This document shows, piece after piece, positions 16,001 to 22,672 of a stretch of 25,677 nt of DNA; the stretch's first letter is position 1, and each line of letters starts with the position of its first letter. The position numbers were made by a program, and so were the translations under genes. The stretch covers positions 1 to 25,677 of the forward strand of contig CAZOVB010000064.1 of the NCBI GenBank assembly GCA_964583095.1, written 5' to 3'. The notes beneath the pieces were generated by a model. The model made no database searches. It was not told the DNA's origin and saw only the letters and a program-made list of their open reading frames with translations. This DNA is from CAZOVB01 sp964583095 (GTDB taxonomy: Bacteria > Planctomycetota > Phycisphaerae > SM23-33).

Positions 16001-17839
16001 GCATTCCTTGTCGGCGATGATCACCTTCACCCCGTCGGAGAGAATGACCTTTTCCAGCAGGGCCCTGTACCGGCGTCGCTGGGACGGATCCACCCGGAAC
16101 AGCGGCGCTTCGGTATCGGCCAGGATGCCGCGCACCACTTCCTCGATGTTCTGGGTTGGTGTGGCGTTGCCTACCACGTCGTAATCCAGCTCGGGCGTGG
16201 TCTGATGGCCCGTCATGGCGGTGATCGAGTTGTCCAGGATGATGAAGGTGATGTCCTGGCCGATCTTGATCGCCTGACTGATCGCCACCTGCCCGGAATG
16301 GAAGAATGTCGAGTCGCCCATGAAGACGACCTGCTTGTTCTGGATGAACGGATCGATGCCGCTTCCGGTCCCAGCCCCGAGGCCCATGCCGGAATAGTCG
16401 TGCATCAGCGGGGTATTCGGGGGGTACATCAGCATGGTGTAGCAGCCGGTGTCGCCGTGGAACATCAGGTCCACCGGGCCCATGCCGTGGTGCTTCTTCA
16501 TGTAGTGCGGGTTCTTGAAGTGCTTCTTGAGTTCCAGGCACACGCTGGAGCTGTCCCGGTGCGGGCAGGACTGGCAGAACGTGGGCAGACGCATCGGCAG
16601 GGCGCCCACGTCGGTGACCTCGGTGGAATCGATAACCTCCACCTCGCGCTGCAGCGCCTCCCCGCCGGAATCCACCAGGGGGCGTGCTTCCACGCCCAGC
16701 GCCTCGAGCAGACGCGACAGGGCAGAGATGATCATCGAGGGATGCAGTCCGCGGATCTCGGGCAGCCCGGCCCGGCCTGCGGGGAAGCGTTTGCCCCAAA
16801 GCGGGACGTTGCCTTCGGCGCGCCCCTGCTGGCGGAAACCGTTGAGGATCCCGGCGATCTGCTCTTCCATGAAGCCGCGACGTTCTTCCACGACCACGAT
16901 GTTGCGACACTGGGCGGCCAGTTCGGAGATCATCTCCTCATCGACCGGATACGTCAGACCCAGCTTGAGCACGGGGACCTTGCCCTCGAGCCCCAGATCC
17001 GCCAGGGCCTGGCGAAGGTAGGTGTGGCCCAGTCCGGCGCTGACAAAACCGATCGGGCTCGGCTCGGGGCCGGCCTGAGGGTGCAGCAGGCGGTTGAGCC
17101 CCAGTCGGCGGGCAACCTGCTTGGCCTGGTTCAGCCGAGTCGGAAGCGACTCCTCCTGCCACCAGGTCTTGGGGGGCAGCAGCACGCGCTTGTCGGTGTC
17201 GATGGCAGCGGTGTCCAGCACCATCTTCTGGTGCGTGGTCAGCGACGGGAACTGGTTGGGCCTGCATCGGACCGAACCCCCGCCGTCGGAGAGGTTCGTG
17301 GTGATGATGTACCCGGCATAGAGCTCGCTGTCGCGCGAGAACTGGAACGCCAGGTCCACCCAGTCCTTGACCTCCTGCGGGGTCGCCGGCTCGATGGTCG
17401 GTATGAACAGGTGCTTGGACAGGTAGCGCGTGTCGGCAGGGACCTGCGTGGAGTCCGACCACGGATCGTCGCCGTAGACCACCACCGCCCCGCCGTCGGC
17501 ATTGGCACCGGCCAGGTTCGCCAGCGCAAGGGCATCGGCCGCCACGTGAACACCCACGGACTTCAAGACGATCATGCCCCGGATGGCCCCCAGCTGGGAG
17601 CCGTTGAGCATTGCCGCCGCCAGAGCTTCATTATTGTTGATGACCGCTCGGATGCCCTTGGCGTTGAGAAGCTCGTTGATTCTCGTGAGCGTCTCGAAGA
17701 AATCCGCCACCGGACTGCCCGGATAGCCGCCCAGCAAATGAACCCCGCCCTGTGTCTCAAGGGCGCCCTTGACCAGAAGCTCATTGCCGGTGAAGACTTC
17801 CAGGCCCTCTTCGGCCAGAAATCTCGGGTCGATTTTCAT
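13091..17839 (-). CDS. Indolepyruvate-type 2-oxoacid oxidoreductase (IorA-IorB) fused to a GltD-like FAD/NAD(P) module
   Basis: This 1582-residue protein joins three normally separate parts. Residues about 1-640 are the alpha part of the indolepyruvate ferredoxin oxidoreductase family: PGSP near the start for the substrate domain and the thiamine diphosphate motif MGDSTFFHSG to LDNSITAMTG (507-544). Residues about 640-700 are an Fe-S segment: C-x2-C-x2-C-x5-C (648, 651, 654, 660), then an unusual C-x5-C-x5-C (681, 687, 693). Residues about 730-1130 are the beta/gamma part (GVGGMGIG, 737-744) with the extension seen in fused aerobic-type IorAB proteins. Residues about 1155-1582 match the glutamate synthase small subunit: cysteines 1162, 1165, 1170, 1175, an FAD site GSGPAG (1267-1272), a second nucleotide site GAGLTG (1408-1413) and a C-terminal AGDVINGAS segment. 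The inferred role is oxidative decarboxylation of aryl- or branched-chain 2-oxoacids to acyl-CoA, with electrons passed within one chain to NAD(P) (or the reverse). The ATG at 17839 follows a promoter almost directly. Confidence 0.92.
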   Translation of the reverse strand: MKIDPRFLAEEGLEVFTGNELLVKGALETQGGVHLLGGYPGSPVADFFETLTRINELLNAKGIRAVINNNEALAAAMLNGSQLGAIRGMIVLKSVGVHVAADALALANLAGANADGGAVVVYGDDPWSDSTQVPADTRYLSKHLFIPTIEPATPQEVKDWVDLAFQFSRDSELYAGYIITTNLSDGGGSVRCRPNQFPSLTTHQKMVLDTAAIDTDKRVLLPPKTWWQEESLPTRLNQAKQVARRLGLNRLLHPQAGPEPSPIGFVSAGLGHTYLRQALADLGLEGKVPVLKLGLTYPVDEEMISELAAQCRNIVVVEERRGFMEEQIAGILNGFRQQGRAEGNVPLWGKRFPAGRAGLPEIRGLHPSMIISALSRLLEALGVEARPLVDSGGEALQREVEVIDSTEVTDVGALPMRLPTFCQSCPHRDSSSVCLELKKHFKNPHYMKKHHGMGPVDLMFHGDTGCYTMLMYPPNTPLMHDYSGMGLGAGTGSGIDPFIQNKQVVFMGDSTFFHSGQVAISQAIKIGQDITFIILDNSITAMTGHQTTPELDYDVVGNATPTQNIEEVVRGILADTEAPLFRVDPSQRRRYRALLEKVILSDGVKVIIADKECGITRMRRVRREERQIVREKKFLPVKKHMNVNVDVCRFCLACAEMTGCPGLKHTPTDYGPKMDTDLTLCSNDGACAKVEACSAFEQITIRRSQPPRSKLPELDLDNIPDPQKRQAGDLWRCCVTGVGGMGIGLATSVLVRAGHYEGYDVVFVDKKGLAIRNGGVVSQIVFQINSRRPISGIIPYGKADLLLGVDVLEAARVLDPRGRARVANKDRTAAVINTAKVQTSTGLLGRDDFDPEKLESLIREHTRSDDFLARDISRICEEYLGSKQYANIMMIGFAFQKGLIPVSMHSMAWAIKDTIRAAWKENLYAFDIGRKLCQRMDLFQGAPQRTGWKETLDEKCRHTIRRYRRGKERAAELRELLTETVAKLENLEESAKRDLVVRTYDCMRWGGMDYARRYVDRVIATYQKDREQYRYAATLSVIQGLAGAMLIKDGIFISELATSPEKHARDRRKYNLYPKNGDRVTYTHLWHWSWKIGSRRLDLKARLPHWLLRVLKRSAWVRKLAPGWHKFEKQYLARYESTVDNFRFESYEEYEKALAKLGAPQCMTCQNPRCREAGCPLQNRIPDWLELYYNGKLHEASQVLHESNNFPEFTSVICPALCQEQCKKALVGHNVEIQKVEREIIETAWENGWVKPQAAQAKTGKRVAVVGSGPAGLAAAQQLTRQGHEVTVFEADEMPGGLLRYGIPSHRLDKSLIDRRLEQLRAEGVEFRNAAAVGRDISGEDLKSEFDAICLATGAGQPVDLDVPGRHEVRGVHFALDFLRQENRKKLGVYASESAQIDPKDKVVAVIGAGLTGEDCVETALAGGAREVHQVEILPEGQVAGNGGNGHGGADPTRVHRNWCVATRKFEGDGSRLTEMECVPVDWTPSSQGPVMRPRDEKPFRLKTDLALLACGFRANVQQDLIDQLGLRTDSAGRIIVEDQAANVEGVFLAGDVINGASYVATAIYSGRQAASRIHQYLQRSM

Positions 17840-17847
17840 AGCCGCTC

Positions 17848-17876
17848 ATTGTACGACAGCGACCCCCCGGTCCCAA
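17848..17876 (-). promoter_or_regulatory. Promoter very close to the oxidoreductase start codon
   Basis: On the minus strand TTGGGA (17876-17871) lies 17 bp before TACAAT (17853-17848), matching four of six and five of six consensus positions. The -10 element ends only 8 bp before the ATG at 17839, so transcription would begin at or within about 3 nt of the start codon, giving a leaderless or near-leaderless mRNA. Only a weak GAGCGG precedes the ATG as a possible ribosome-binding site. Confidence 0.45.
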
Positions 17877-17909
17877 GCCTTTTCATGGCCCGGTTTCAAG
17901 GCCCTTATA

Positions 17910-18000
17910 GCCGGAGATCGGGAAAGATCTTTCTGCTACGACGGCAATCGCCTCTACATCCGCGCCGAGAGCTCGCTCTACTGCCTGCAAGACCGGCAGG
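17910..18000 (+). pseudogene. Remnant of the C-terminus of a PQQ-propeller-like protein
   Basis: In one plus-strand frame this short stretch reads RSFCYDGNRLYIRAESSLYC, which resembles the last blade of planctomycete PQQ-binding-like beta-propeller proteins, where a gene usually ends soon after 'LYIR...LYC'. No upstream part of such a gene is present: the 5' side runs directly into the promoter and start of the oxidoreductase on the other strand. The fragment abuts another gene remnant on the minus strand (18001-18072). The match is by eye to a short motif, so confidence is moderate. Confidence 0.45.
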
Positions 18001-18072
18001 CTAAATCCCCGAGATGTTGCGGAAGTCGAAGGCGTAGTGGTACAGTTCGGACCTGTCGTAGAGACTGTCCAT
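18001..18072 (-). pseudogene. Remnant of the N-terminus of a methyltransferase-like gene
   Basis: From an ATG at 18072 the minus strand reads MDSLYDRSELYHYAFDFRNI and then stops at 18003-18001 after 23 codons. 'LYD..ELY..AF.FR' near the N-terminus resembles class I SAM methyltransferases, in which about 200 further residues would follow. Those are absent: the sequence runs instead into the PQQ-propeller remnant. It is not the same protein as the methyltransferase at 8509-9639. Confidence 0.4.
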
Positions 18073-18165
18073 GGCTTAACGGGCCTCCGGTTGGGGGATC
18101 CAGCCCACGAGGATAGTCCCTGATGATCGCCAGTCCAAGCCTTCCCCAGACGTTGGAGCCACCGA

Positions 18166-19542
18166 ATGTACATGCTTCTGCCCGTTTTTGCCGTCGTGTT
18201 GTCCCTGCTCTGTCTTGCAGGCTGCCACAGTTTTCAGAATTCCAGCACCCCGGAGGACAGCGACGAGTCCTGGTTGGACAAGGCAAACCGGCGAATTGCC
18301 AGGCACCGGATGGGGACGTTTACGGTGCAGGTCGTCGACAGCCAGGGCCGGGCGGTCAGCGGCGCAGAGGTCCGGGCCGAGATGACCCGCCACGCCTTCC
18401 GATTCGGCACAGCCATCAATGCCGAGACTTTGATCGAATCCGACGAAGCGGACTTCTACCGGCTTTACATCAGACGGCTCTTCAATCACGCGACAATTGA
18501 AAACCGTCTCAAGTGGCGAGCCCAGACCGATCCGGAAAATGTCCGACAGGCCGATGAGGCAATCCGCTGGCTGGAGGAAAACGAGATCGGCCTGCACGCC
18601 CACGCGATGATCTGGGCGTCCTTCAAGTACGGCGCCATGCCCAGGGACCTGGAGGAACTGCTCAAGAGCGACCACCCGGATCGGGCCGGCATCGCCCGAA
18701 AGCGCAGCCTGGAGCATATCGCCGATATCGGGCGGCGCTATCGCGGAAAGGCCGTCGAATGGGACGTCGTCAACGAGCAACACAGCGAGAATGAAATCAC
18801 CAAGGCGGTGCATCCCGAGACGGACCCGTCCGAGGCTCCGCTGCTGGTGGAATGGCTTCAGGCGGCCCGCGAGGCCGATCCCCAGGCCGAGTTGCTGGTC
18901 AACGATTTCGGCATCCTCGTCGGGGACGATGAGGAGCACAAGGCCTCGTATGAGAGGATGATTCGATTTCTCCTGGAGGCCGGAGCTCCGCTGGACGCGG
19001 TGGGTTTTCAGGCGCACTACACCAACGCCTGGCAGCGCAGAACCCCGGATGAGCTCTTCCAGACACTGGAGCGGTTCGCGAAGCTGGGCTTGGATCTGCA
19101 GATCACGGAATTCGACATGTGGGGGGCCGGCTGGGGAAAGAGCCCTGCGGAAATCCAGGCCAACCAGGCCGACTTCCTGCGGGCCTTCTACACGGTCTGC
19201 TTCAGCCACCCGGGCGTTACGGGCATTACCATGTGGGGCTTCTGGGACGGGAGACACTGGATGGATTCCGCCCCGCTTTTCAACGAGGACTGGACGCCCA
19301 AGCCCGGCTACTGCGCTTACAGGGACCTGGTCCGGGGCCGGTGGTGGACAATCCAGGAAGGAAAGACCGATGAAAACGGGCGATTTGCCTTTCAAGGCTT
19401 CTACGGAGATTATGAAATCTCCGTCGAGAAAGAAGAAGAACTTCAGGCCTCTGAGTCGGCCGATTTCAACCGGGACGCAACGTTGCGGCTGGAGCTTCCT
19501 GACCGGGACCCTCAACAAGGAGAGGGGAAGGATTCCCGGTAG
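18166..19542 (+). CDS. GH10 endo-beta-1,4-xylanase-like lipoprotein
   Basis: The 458-residue product is a predicted lipoprotein with a glycoside hydrolase family 10 barrel, which cleaves beta-1,4-xylan chains outside the cytoplasm. The signal peptide ends in the lipobox LAGC (Cys20). A small N-terminal domain (about 50-85, FTVQVVDSQGRAVSGAEV then HAFRFG) is typical of planctomycete and Bacteroidota members. Family motifs follow: ENRLKW (112-117), HAHAMIW (144-150), the acid/base Glu204 in WDVVNEQ and the nucleophile Glu315 in LQITEFDMWG. After the barrel comes a short beta-rich tail (GKTDENGRFAFQGFYGDYEISV). The ATG at 18166 is preceded by GGAG with 9-nt spacing. The gene stands alone on its strand; the broken GH2 gene in the window points to related polysaccharide use. 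Confidence 0.9.
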   Translation: MYMLLPVFAVVLSLLCLAGCHSFQNSSTPEDSDESWLDKANRRIARHRMGTFTVQVVDSQGRAVSGAEVRAEMTRHAFRFGTAINAETLIESDEADFYRLYIRRLFNHATIENRLKWRAQTDPENVRQADEAIRWLEENEIGLHAHAMIWASFKYGAMPRDLEELLKSDHPDRAGIARKRSLEHIADIGRRYRGKAVEWDVVNEQHSENEITKAVHPETDPSEAPLLVEWLQAAREADPQAELLVNDFGILVGDDEEHKASYERMIRFLLEAGAPLDAVGFQAHYTNAWQRRTPDELFQTLERFAKLGLDLQITEFDMWGAGWGKSPAEIQANQADFLRAFYTVCFSHPGVTGITMWGFWDGRHWMDSAPLFNEDWTPKPGYCAYRDLVRGRWWTIQEGKTDENGRFAFQGFYGDYEISVEKEEELQASESADFNRDATLRLELPDRDPQQGEGKDSR

Positions 19543-19546
19543 GCCC

Positions 19547-19576
19547 TTGACCTGGCCCCCTCAGCAGGCGAACAAT
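19547..19576 (+). promoter_or_regulatory. Promoter of the envelope operon
   Basis: TTGACC (19547-19552, five of six matches) is followed after 18 bp by AACAAT (19571-19576, four of six). It begins 4 bp after the GH10 stop codon and lies about 180 bp before the first gene of the outer-membrane/lipoprotein/FecR cluster. Confidence 0.4.
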
Positions 19577-19593
19577 ATGCAGTAATTCTTTCT

Positions 19594-19655
19594 GGGGATG
19601 TCTTCCGATAGATACGATAGCGGGACATCGCCGCTTTGCCCGGATGGATGTTCCG
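19594..19655 (+). promoter_or_regulatory. Structured leader with mutually exclusive pairings
   Basis: CGGGACATC (19621-19629) pairs with GATGTTCCG (19647-19655) over nine base pairs (one G-T), with a small inner CCG/CGG stem. The same GACATC (19624-19629) can pair instead with GATGTC (19597-19602) upstream. GATGTC-TTCCG and GATGTTCCG are thus near-duplicates competing for one partner. This is the arrangement of an RNA switch or attenuator; no known riboswitch class was recognised. Confidence 0.35.
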
Positions 19656-19763
19656 GCATTGGAGAAGTCGGCGCAGCGATTTTTCATTGCTCTTTCGCTC
19701 GCTTTGCCGCACTGTTTATGGAAACAGGTGGCTTTGGAAAAACACTTACACACGGTGCAGATT

Positions 19764-21188
19764 ATGGGAACCAGGAAACTCTTGTTTCGCGTGATCCTTC
19801 TTCTGCCGGTACTCGGGGGCCTTTGGCCTGCGGTGGCCGGCGCCCAGGGATCGGGAACCGACATCTACGACCAGCAACTGCGCGTTCGTCTCGACCAGCA
19901 ACGACCGGTCTCCCAGACGGCTACGCTTGACGGGGGCGGATGGTTTTCCTTTGCCCTCTTCAAGTACGACGACGCCAATGCCCAGCGCTTTCGCACGCTC
20001 CGCAAGAGCGAGCTTCGCCTCTGGGCCCAGGCAAATATCGCCGACGCCCACACCGGTTACATCCGGGCCCTGACCGGCTACGAGGACTGGAACGCCGGGG
20101 ACAATCCCAGAGGCCACGGGGACGACTACATAGACCCGGTCATCGAACGGGCCTGGTACGAAGCCGACGTAGCCAAGATCATCGGGCTCGATACCGACTC
20201 CTACGGCCTGAAGATCCGCGTCGGGCGCCAGTTGATGGAAATCGGCACTGGGCTTGCCCTGTCGATGCCCCTGGACGCGGTGCGGGCCCAGGGATATGTC
20301 TGTGACTTCAACTGGTTGGTCTTCTACGGCAAGGACGTGCCCGACTGGCCTAATATTGACACCTCCTCGGCCATCCACGACCGCAGCAAGCGGGAGTTCT
20401 TCGGGGCGCAACTGAGTTACACCGGGCTGACCAACCACGAGATTTTCGCCTACTACCTGATGAACAACGACATGTCCTCCGAGGACGAGCCCAATCCGGT
20501 GCGAAGACAGGCCCAGGACTTCGGGTACGATTCGCAGTACATCGGGGCCGGATCGAGAGGTTCCATCCTGGATCCGAACCTTTATTACAGCCTGGAAGTC
20601 GTTGGCGAGGTCGGGCGGAACTATTCCCAACTGGGCACCGGAGCCACAGGCCAGGACGAGATCTGTGCCATGGCCCTGGATGTGCAGGTCGAATATCTCT
20701 TCCAGCAGCCGATGCAGCCCAAGGTCTGGTTCCAATACCTCCACGCCACGGGAGACAGTGACCGGGCCTCGGACACTACCAATACGGTCGGGGGCAACCT
20801 TCTGGGCACCCGGGACCGGGCCTTTAACGGCTTCGGGTTCCGCGATACCGGCATCGCCTACGCCCCCGATATTTCCAACCTGAACATGTTCCAGGTCGGC
20901 GGCAGCCTCGTACCCTTCGAGAAGCACCGCTGGCTCAAGAACATGGAAGTCGGCACGAAAGTCTACTTCTATTCCAAGGCCAATGACGACGCGCCTACCG
21001 GCGATTCGACCATCACCGACACCAACAGCCAGTGGCTCGGGTGGGAATGGGATGTCTATGTGGACTGGCGCGTGACCAGCGACGTTTCCTTTACCGTCCG
21101 GTACGGGAACTTCCAGCCGGGAGCCGCCTACGATAACGACCAAGACTGCCGCCACTTCCTCTACGCAGCCCTGACCTACAGCTTCTGA
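19764..21188 (+). CDS. Outer-membrane beta-barrel protein (alginate-export-like)
   Basis: The 474-residue product starts with a signal peptide (positively charged GTRK, hydrophobic LLFRVILLLPVLGGL, cleavage after AGA at about residue 27). The mature part is built of alternating aromatic and polar strands such as WFSFALFKYDD, YGLKIRVGRQLMEIG, FFGAQLSYTGL and VSFTVRYGNFQPG. It ends in ALTYSF: a terminal phenylalanine is the usual assembly signal of outer-membrane barrels. The size and the GRQLMEIGTGLAL-like segment resemble the alginate export (AlgE-like) family, but the transported substrate is not known. The ATG at 19764 is chosen over upstream in-frame starts because the signal peptide begins there. 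First gene of a three-gene operon. Confidence 0.75.
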   Translation: MGTRKLLFRVILLLPVLGGLWPAVAGAQGSGTDIYDQQLRVRLDQQRPVSQTATLDGGGWFSFALFKYDDANAQRFRTLRKSELRLWAQANIADAHTGYIRALTGYEDWNAGDNPRGHGDDYIDPVIERAWYEADVAKIIGLDTDSYGLKIRVGRQLMEIGTGLALSMPLDAVRAQGYVCDFNWLVFYGKDVPDWPNIDTSSAIHDRSKREFFGAQLSYTGLTNHEIFAYYLMNNDMSSEDEPNPVRRQAQDFGYDSQYIGAGSRGSILDPNLYYSLEVVGEVGRNYSQLGTGATGQDEICAMALDVQVEYLFQQPMQPKVWFQYLHATGDSDRASDTTNTVGGNLLGTRDRAFNGFGFRDTGIAYAPDISNLNMFQVGGSLVPFEKHRWLKNMEVGTKVYFYSKANDDAPTGDSTITDTNSQWLGWEWDVYVDWRVTSDVSFTVRYGNFQPGAAYDNDQDCRHFLYAALTYSF

Positions 21189-21198
21189 GGACACCAAA

Positions 21199-21732
21199 AT
21201 GAATCGCTTGCACAAAGCCATACTTCTGCTAGCAGCGGCCGGGGTGGTCGGCTGCTCGCAGGGAAAAATCGAAAATCCTTCCGCCACCCTTCCCGAAAAG
21301 GGCTCATCCGCGGCGGCATTGCACCGGATCTCCAACCAGAAGATCGTCAACCAGAACGACGCCATGCACGCGGTACTCCTGCTGGCTGAGGGCGAGGACC
21401 AGGGCGGAACCTTCCAGGAGAGGGTCATGAAACTCCGCGACCTGGAGATCGTCGATCCGTCCTGGAATGTCGATGCGACCAGGCCCGTCACCCGCGGCCA
21501 ACTGGCCTACATGGTCTACCAGGTCACCGATGTCCCCGGCGGGCTGACCCTGCTGCTCACAGGCCCCTCTCAGCGGTACTGCCTGCGGGAGCTGCAATAC
21601 AATGGAATGATCGGCCCGGGAGGACTCCTCTCGCCGATCACCGGCATGGAAATGGTCGCCGTCCTCGACCGTGCCGACGCCTACATGCAGGACGGACAGA
21701 TGCCCGACGTCCTCAATCCGCGAGGTGAATGA
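21199..21732 (+). CDS. Lipoprotein with two SLH-like modules
   Basis: This 177-residue protein has a lipoprotein signal peptide with lipobox VVGC (Cys19). The mature part shows two stretches with the layout of S-layer-homology repeats: a first at about 71-109 (FQERVMKLRDLEIVD... RPVTRGQLAYMVYQV) and a second at about 127-163 (YCLRELQYNGMIGPGG... ITGMEMVAVLDRADAYM). In SLH domains such modules grip cell-wall polymers; here this is inference from pattern, not a confirmed match. The gene starts 10 bp after the outer-membrane barrel gene and ends 1 bp before the FecR-domain gene, so the three are surely co-transcribed. A role in holding the barrel protein to the cell envelope is plausible. Confidence 0.7.
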   Translation: MNRLHKAILLLAAAGVVGCSQGKIENPSATLPEKGSSAAALHRISNQKIVNQNDAMHAVLLLAEGEDQGGTFQERVMKLRDLEIVDPSWNVDATRPVTRGQLAYMVYQVTDVPGGLTLLLTGPSQRYCLRELQYNGMIGPGGLLSPITGMEMVAVLDRADAYMQDGQMPDVLNPRGE

Positions 21733-21733
21733 C

Positions 21734-22543
21734 ATGAAATATTCCATCACCGCACTGCTGCTGGTATTGGCCCTGTCGGTCTCGTCGGCCCCGGCCCAGG
21801 AAGCCGACGAAGCCCCGGCCCCGGCCGAGAAACCCAAAGTCTCCGACACACCTTTTGCCAAGGTGGTCTCGACCTCCGGACCGGCCGAGTACGCCACGAC
21901 CCGGCCGGAAGGCAAGCCGGAATGGAAGAAGCTCGAAGCAAATCTTGAGCTTCCCGCCTCCGCCCTGATCCGCACGGGCTTCAGAGCCAAGGTCGTCCTG
22001 GAATTCTCCGACGGCTCGAGAGTGGAGATCCGCCGTGGGACGATGGTCGGCCTCCGCCGCCTCGCCCAGGGACCCGACAAGCAGGAAGGCACCACCCAGA
22101 TCGGTGTGAAATACGGGACCATCCGAGCCGAGGTTGCCAAGAAGAAGACCGCTCAGAATGTAGAGGTCTCCACTCCCGTAGCCTCCCTGACCGTCGGCGG
22201 CAGCGAAGCGACCATCAGCTACTCGGTCGACAAATGCATGACCATCCAGGCAGAGGAGGGAACGTGGCTGGTCAAGCGAGGCTGCCGGGGCCGGAAAATC
22301 ACTTCCGGCGATGAGACCGACTGCTCGCTGACGCCCGGCATCGTCCTGAAGCTCTACCGTCGTGACAGCTACATGGGCGGCCCGCTGGGCCTGACCGATA
22401 CCGAGCGGTACGTGGACGTCTTCCGCGGAACCGGAAGAGGCTGGGTCGGTATCCCCGGTTCCCAGTGGACGGTAAGCGGAACGCCCGCGGGAAGATTGAC
22501 CGACAAGAACGAACCGTCGGAGCTGGATATCGTCGACCCCTGA
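21734..22543 (+). CDS. Secreted FecR-domain protein
   Basis: The 269-residue product has a cleavable signal peptide (MKYSITALLLVLALSVSSAPAQ, cleavage near residue 22), an Ala/Pro/Glu-rich spacer and a FecR-like domain. Its typical pattern of alternating strands is visible in LPASALIRTGFRAKVVLEFSDGSRVEIRRGTMVGL followed by YGTIRAEV and VEVSTPVASLTVGGSEATISYS. In FecR regulators this domain lies in the periplasm; here there is no transmembrane helix beyond the signal and no sigma factor nearby, so it is probably a structural or binding module. Three cysteines in the second half may form a disulfide. The ATG at 21734 is preceded by GAGGTG and lies 1 bp after the lipoprotein stop. It is the last gene of the operon, with a strong terminator 25 bp on. 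Confidence 0.75.
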   Translation: MKYSITALLLVLALSVSSAPAQEADEAPAPAEKPKVSDTPFAKVVSTSGPAEYATTRPEGKPEWKKLEANLELPASALIRTGFRAKVVLEFSDGSRVEIRRGTMVGLRRLAQGPDKQEGTTQIGVKYGTIRAEVAKKKTAQNVEVSTPVASLTVGGSEATISYSVDKCMTIQAEEGTWLVKRGCRGRKITSGDETDCSLTPGIVLKLYRRDSYMGGPLGLTDTERYVDVFRGTGRGWVGIPGSQWTVSGTPAGRLTDKNEPSELDIVDP

Positions 22544-22568
22544 CGATCGGCCTACTCCCTGTAATCAC

Positions 22569-22608
22569 AAGCGGTCGCGCCCGGATTCGGACGCGACCGC
22601 TTTTCTTT
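22569..22608 (+). terminator. Intrinsic terminator of the envelope operon
   Basis: AAGCGGTCGCG (22569-22579) pairs perfectly with CGCGACCGCTT (22592-22602), with an inner CCG/CGG stem, and is followed by TTTTCTTT (22601-22608). It begins 25 bp after the FecR gene stop and also separates it from the convergent oxidoreductase gene. Confidence 0.9.
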
Positions 22609-22672
22609 CGCCCTTGGGCCTGTGCAAGGCCCGGGATGAGGGTTGGAACGGGCGAAGCTCCTTTTCCCTGCT

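Noticed and set aside
13115..18004. Very long plus-strand open frame (1629 codons) opposite the fused oxidoreductase gene
   Set aside because: It is antisense to a gene whose every domain is recognisable. In GC-rich codon usage the opposite strand often stays open. Its translation is a low-information Gly/Ala/His/Leu/Val mixture without domains.
19644..19763. Longer start for the outer-membrane barrel gene
   Set aside because: The 40 residues before MGTRKLLFR would bury the signal peptide inside the protein.
19746..21491. Minus-strand open frame of 581 codons opposite the barrel gene
   Set aside because: Shadow frame; the plus strand carries a signal peptide, barrel strands and a terminal phenylalanine.
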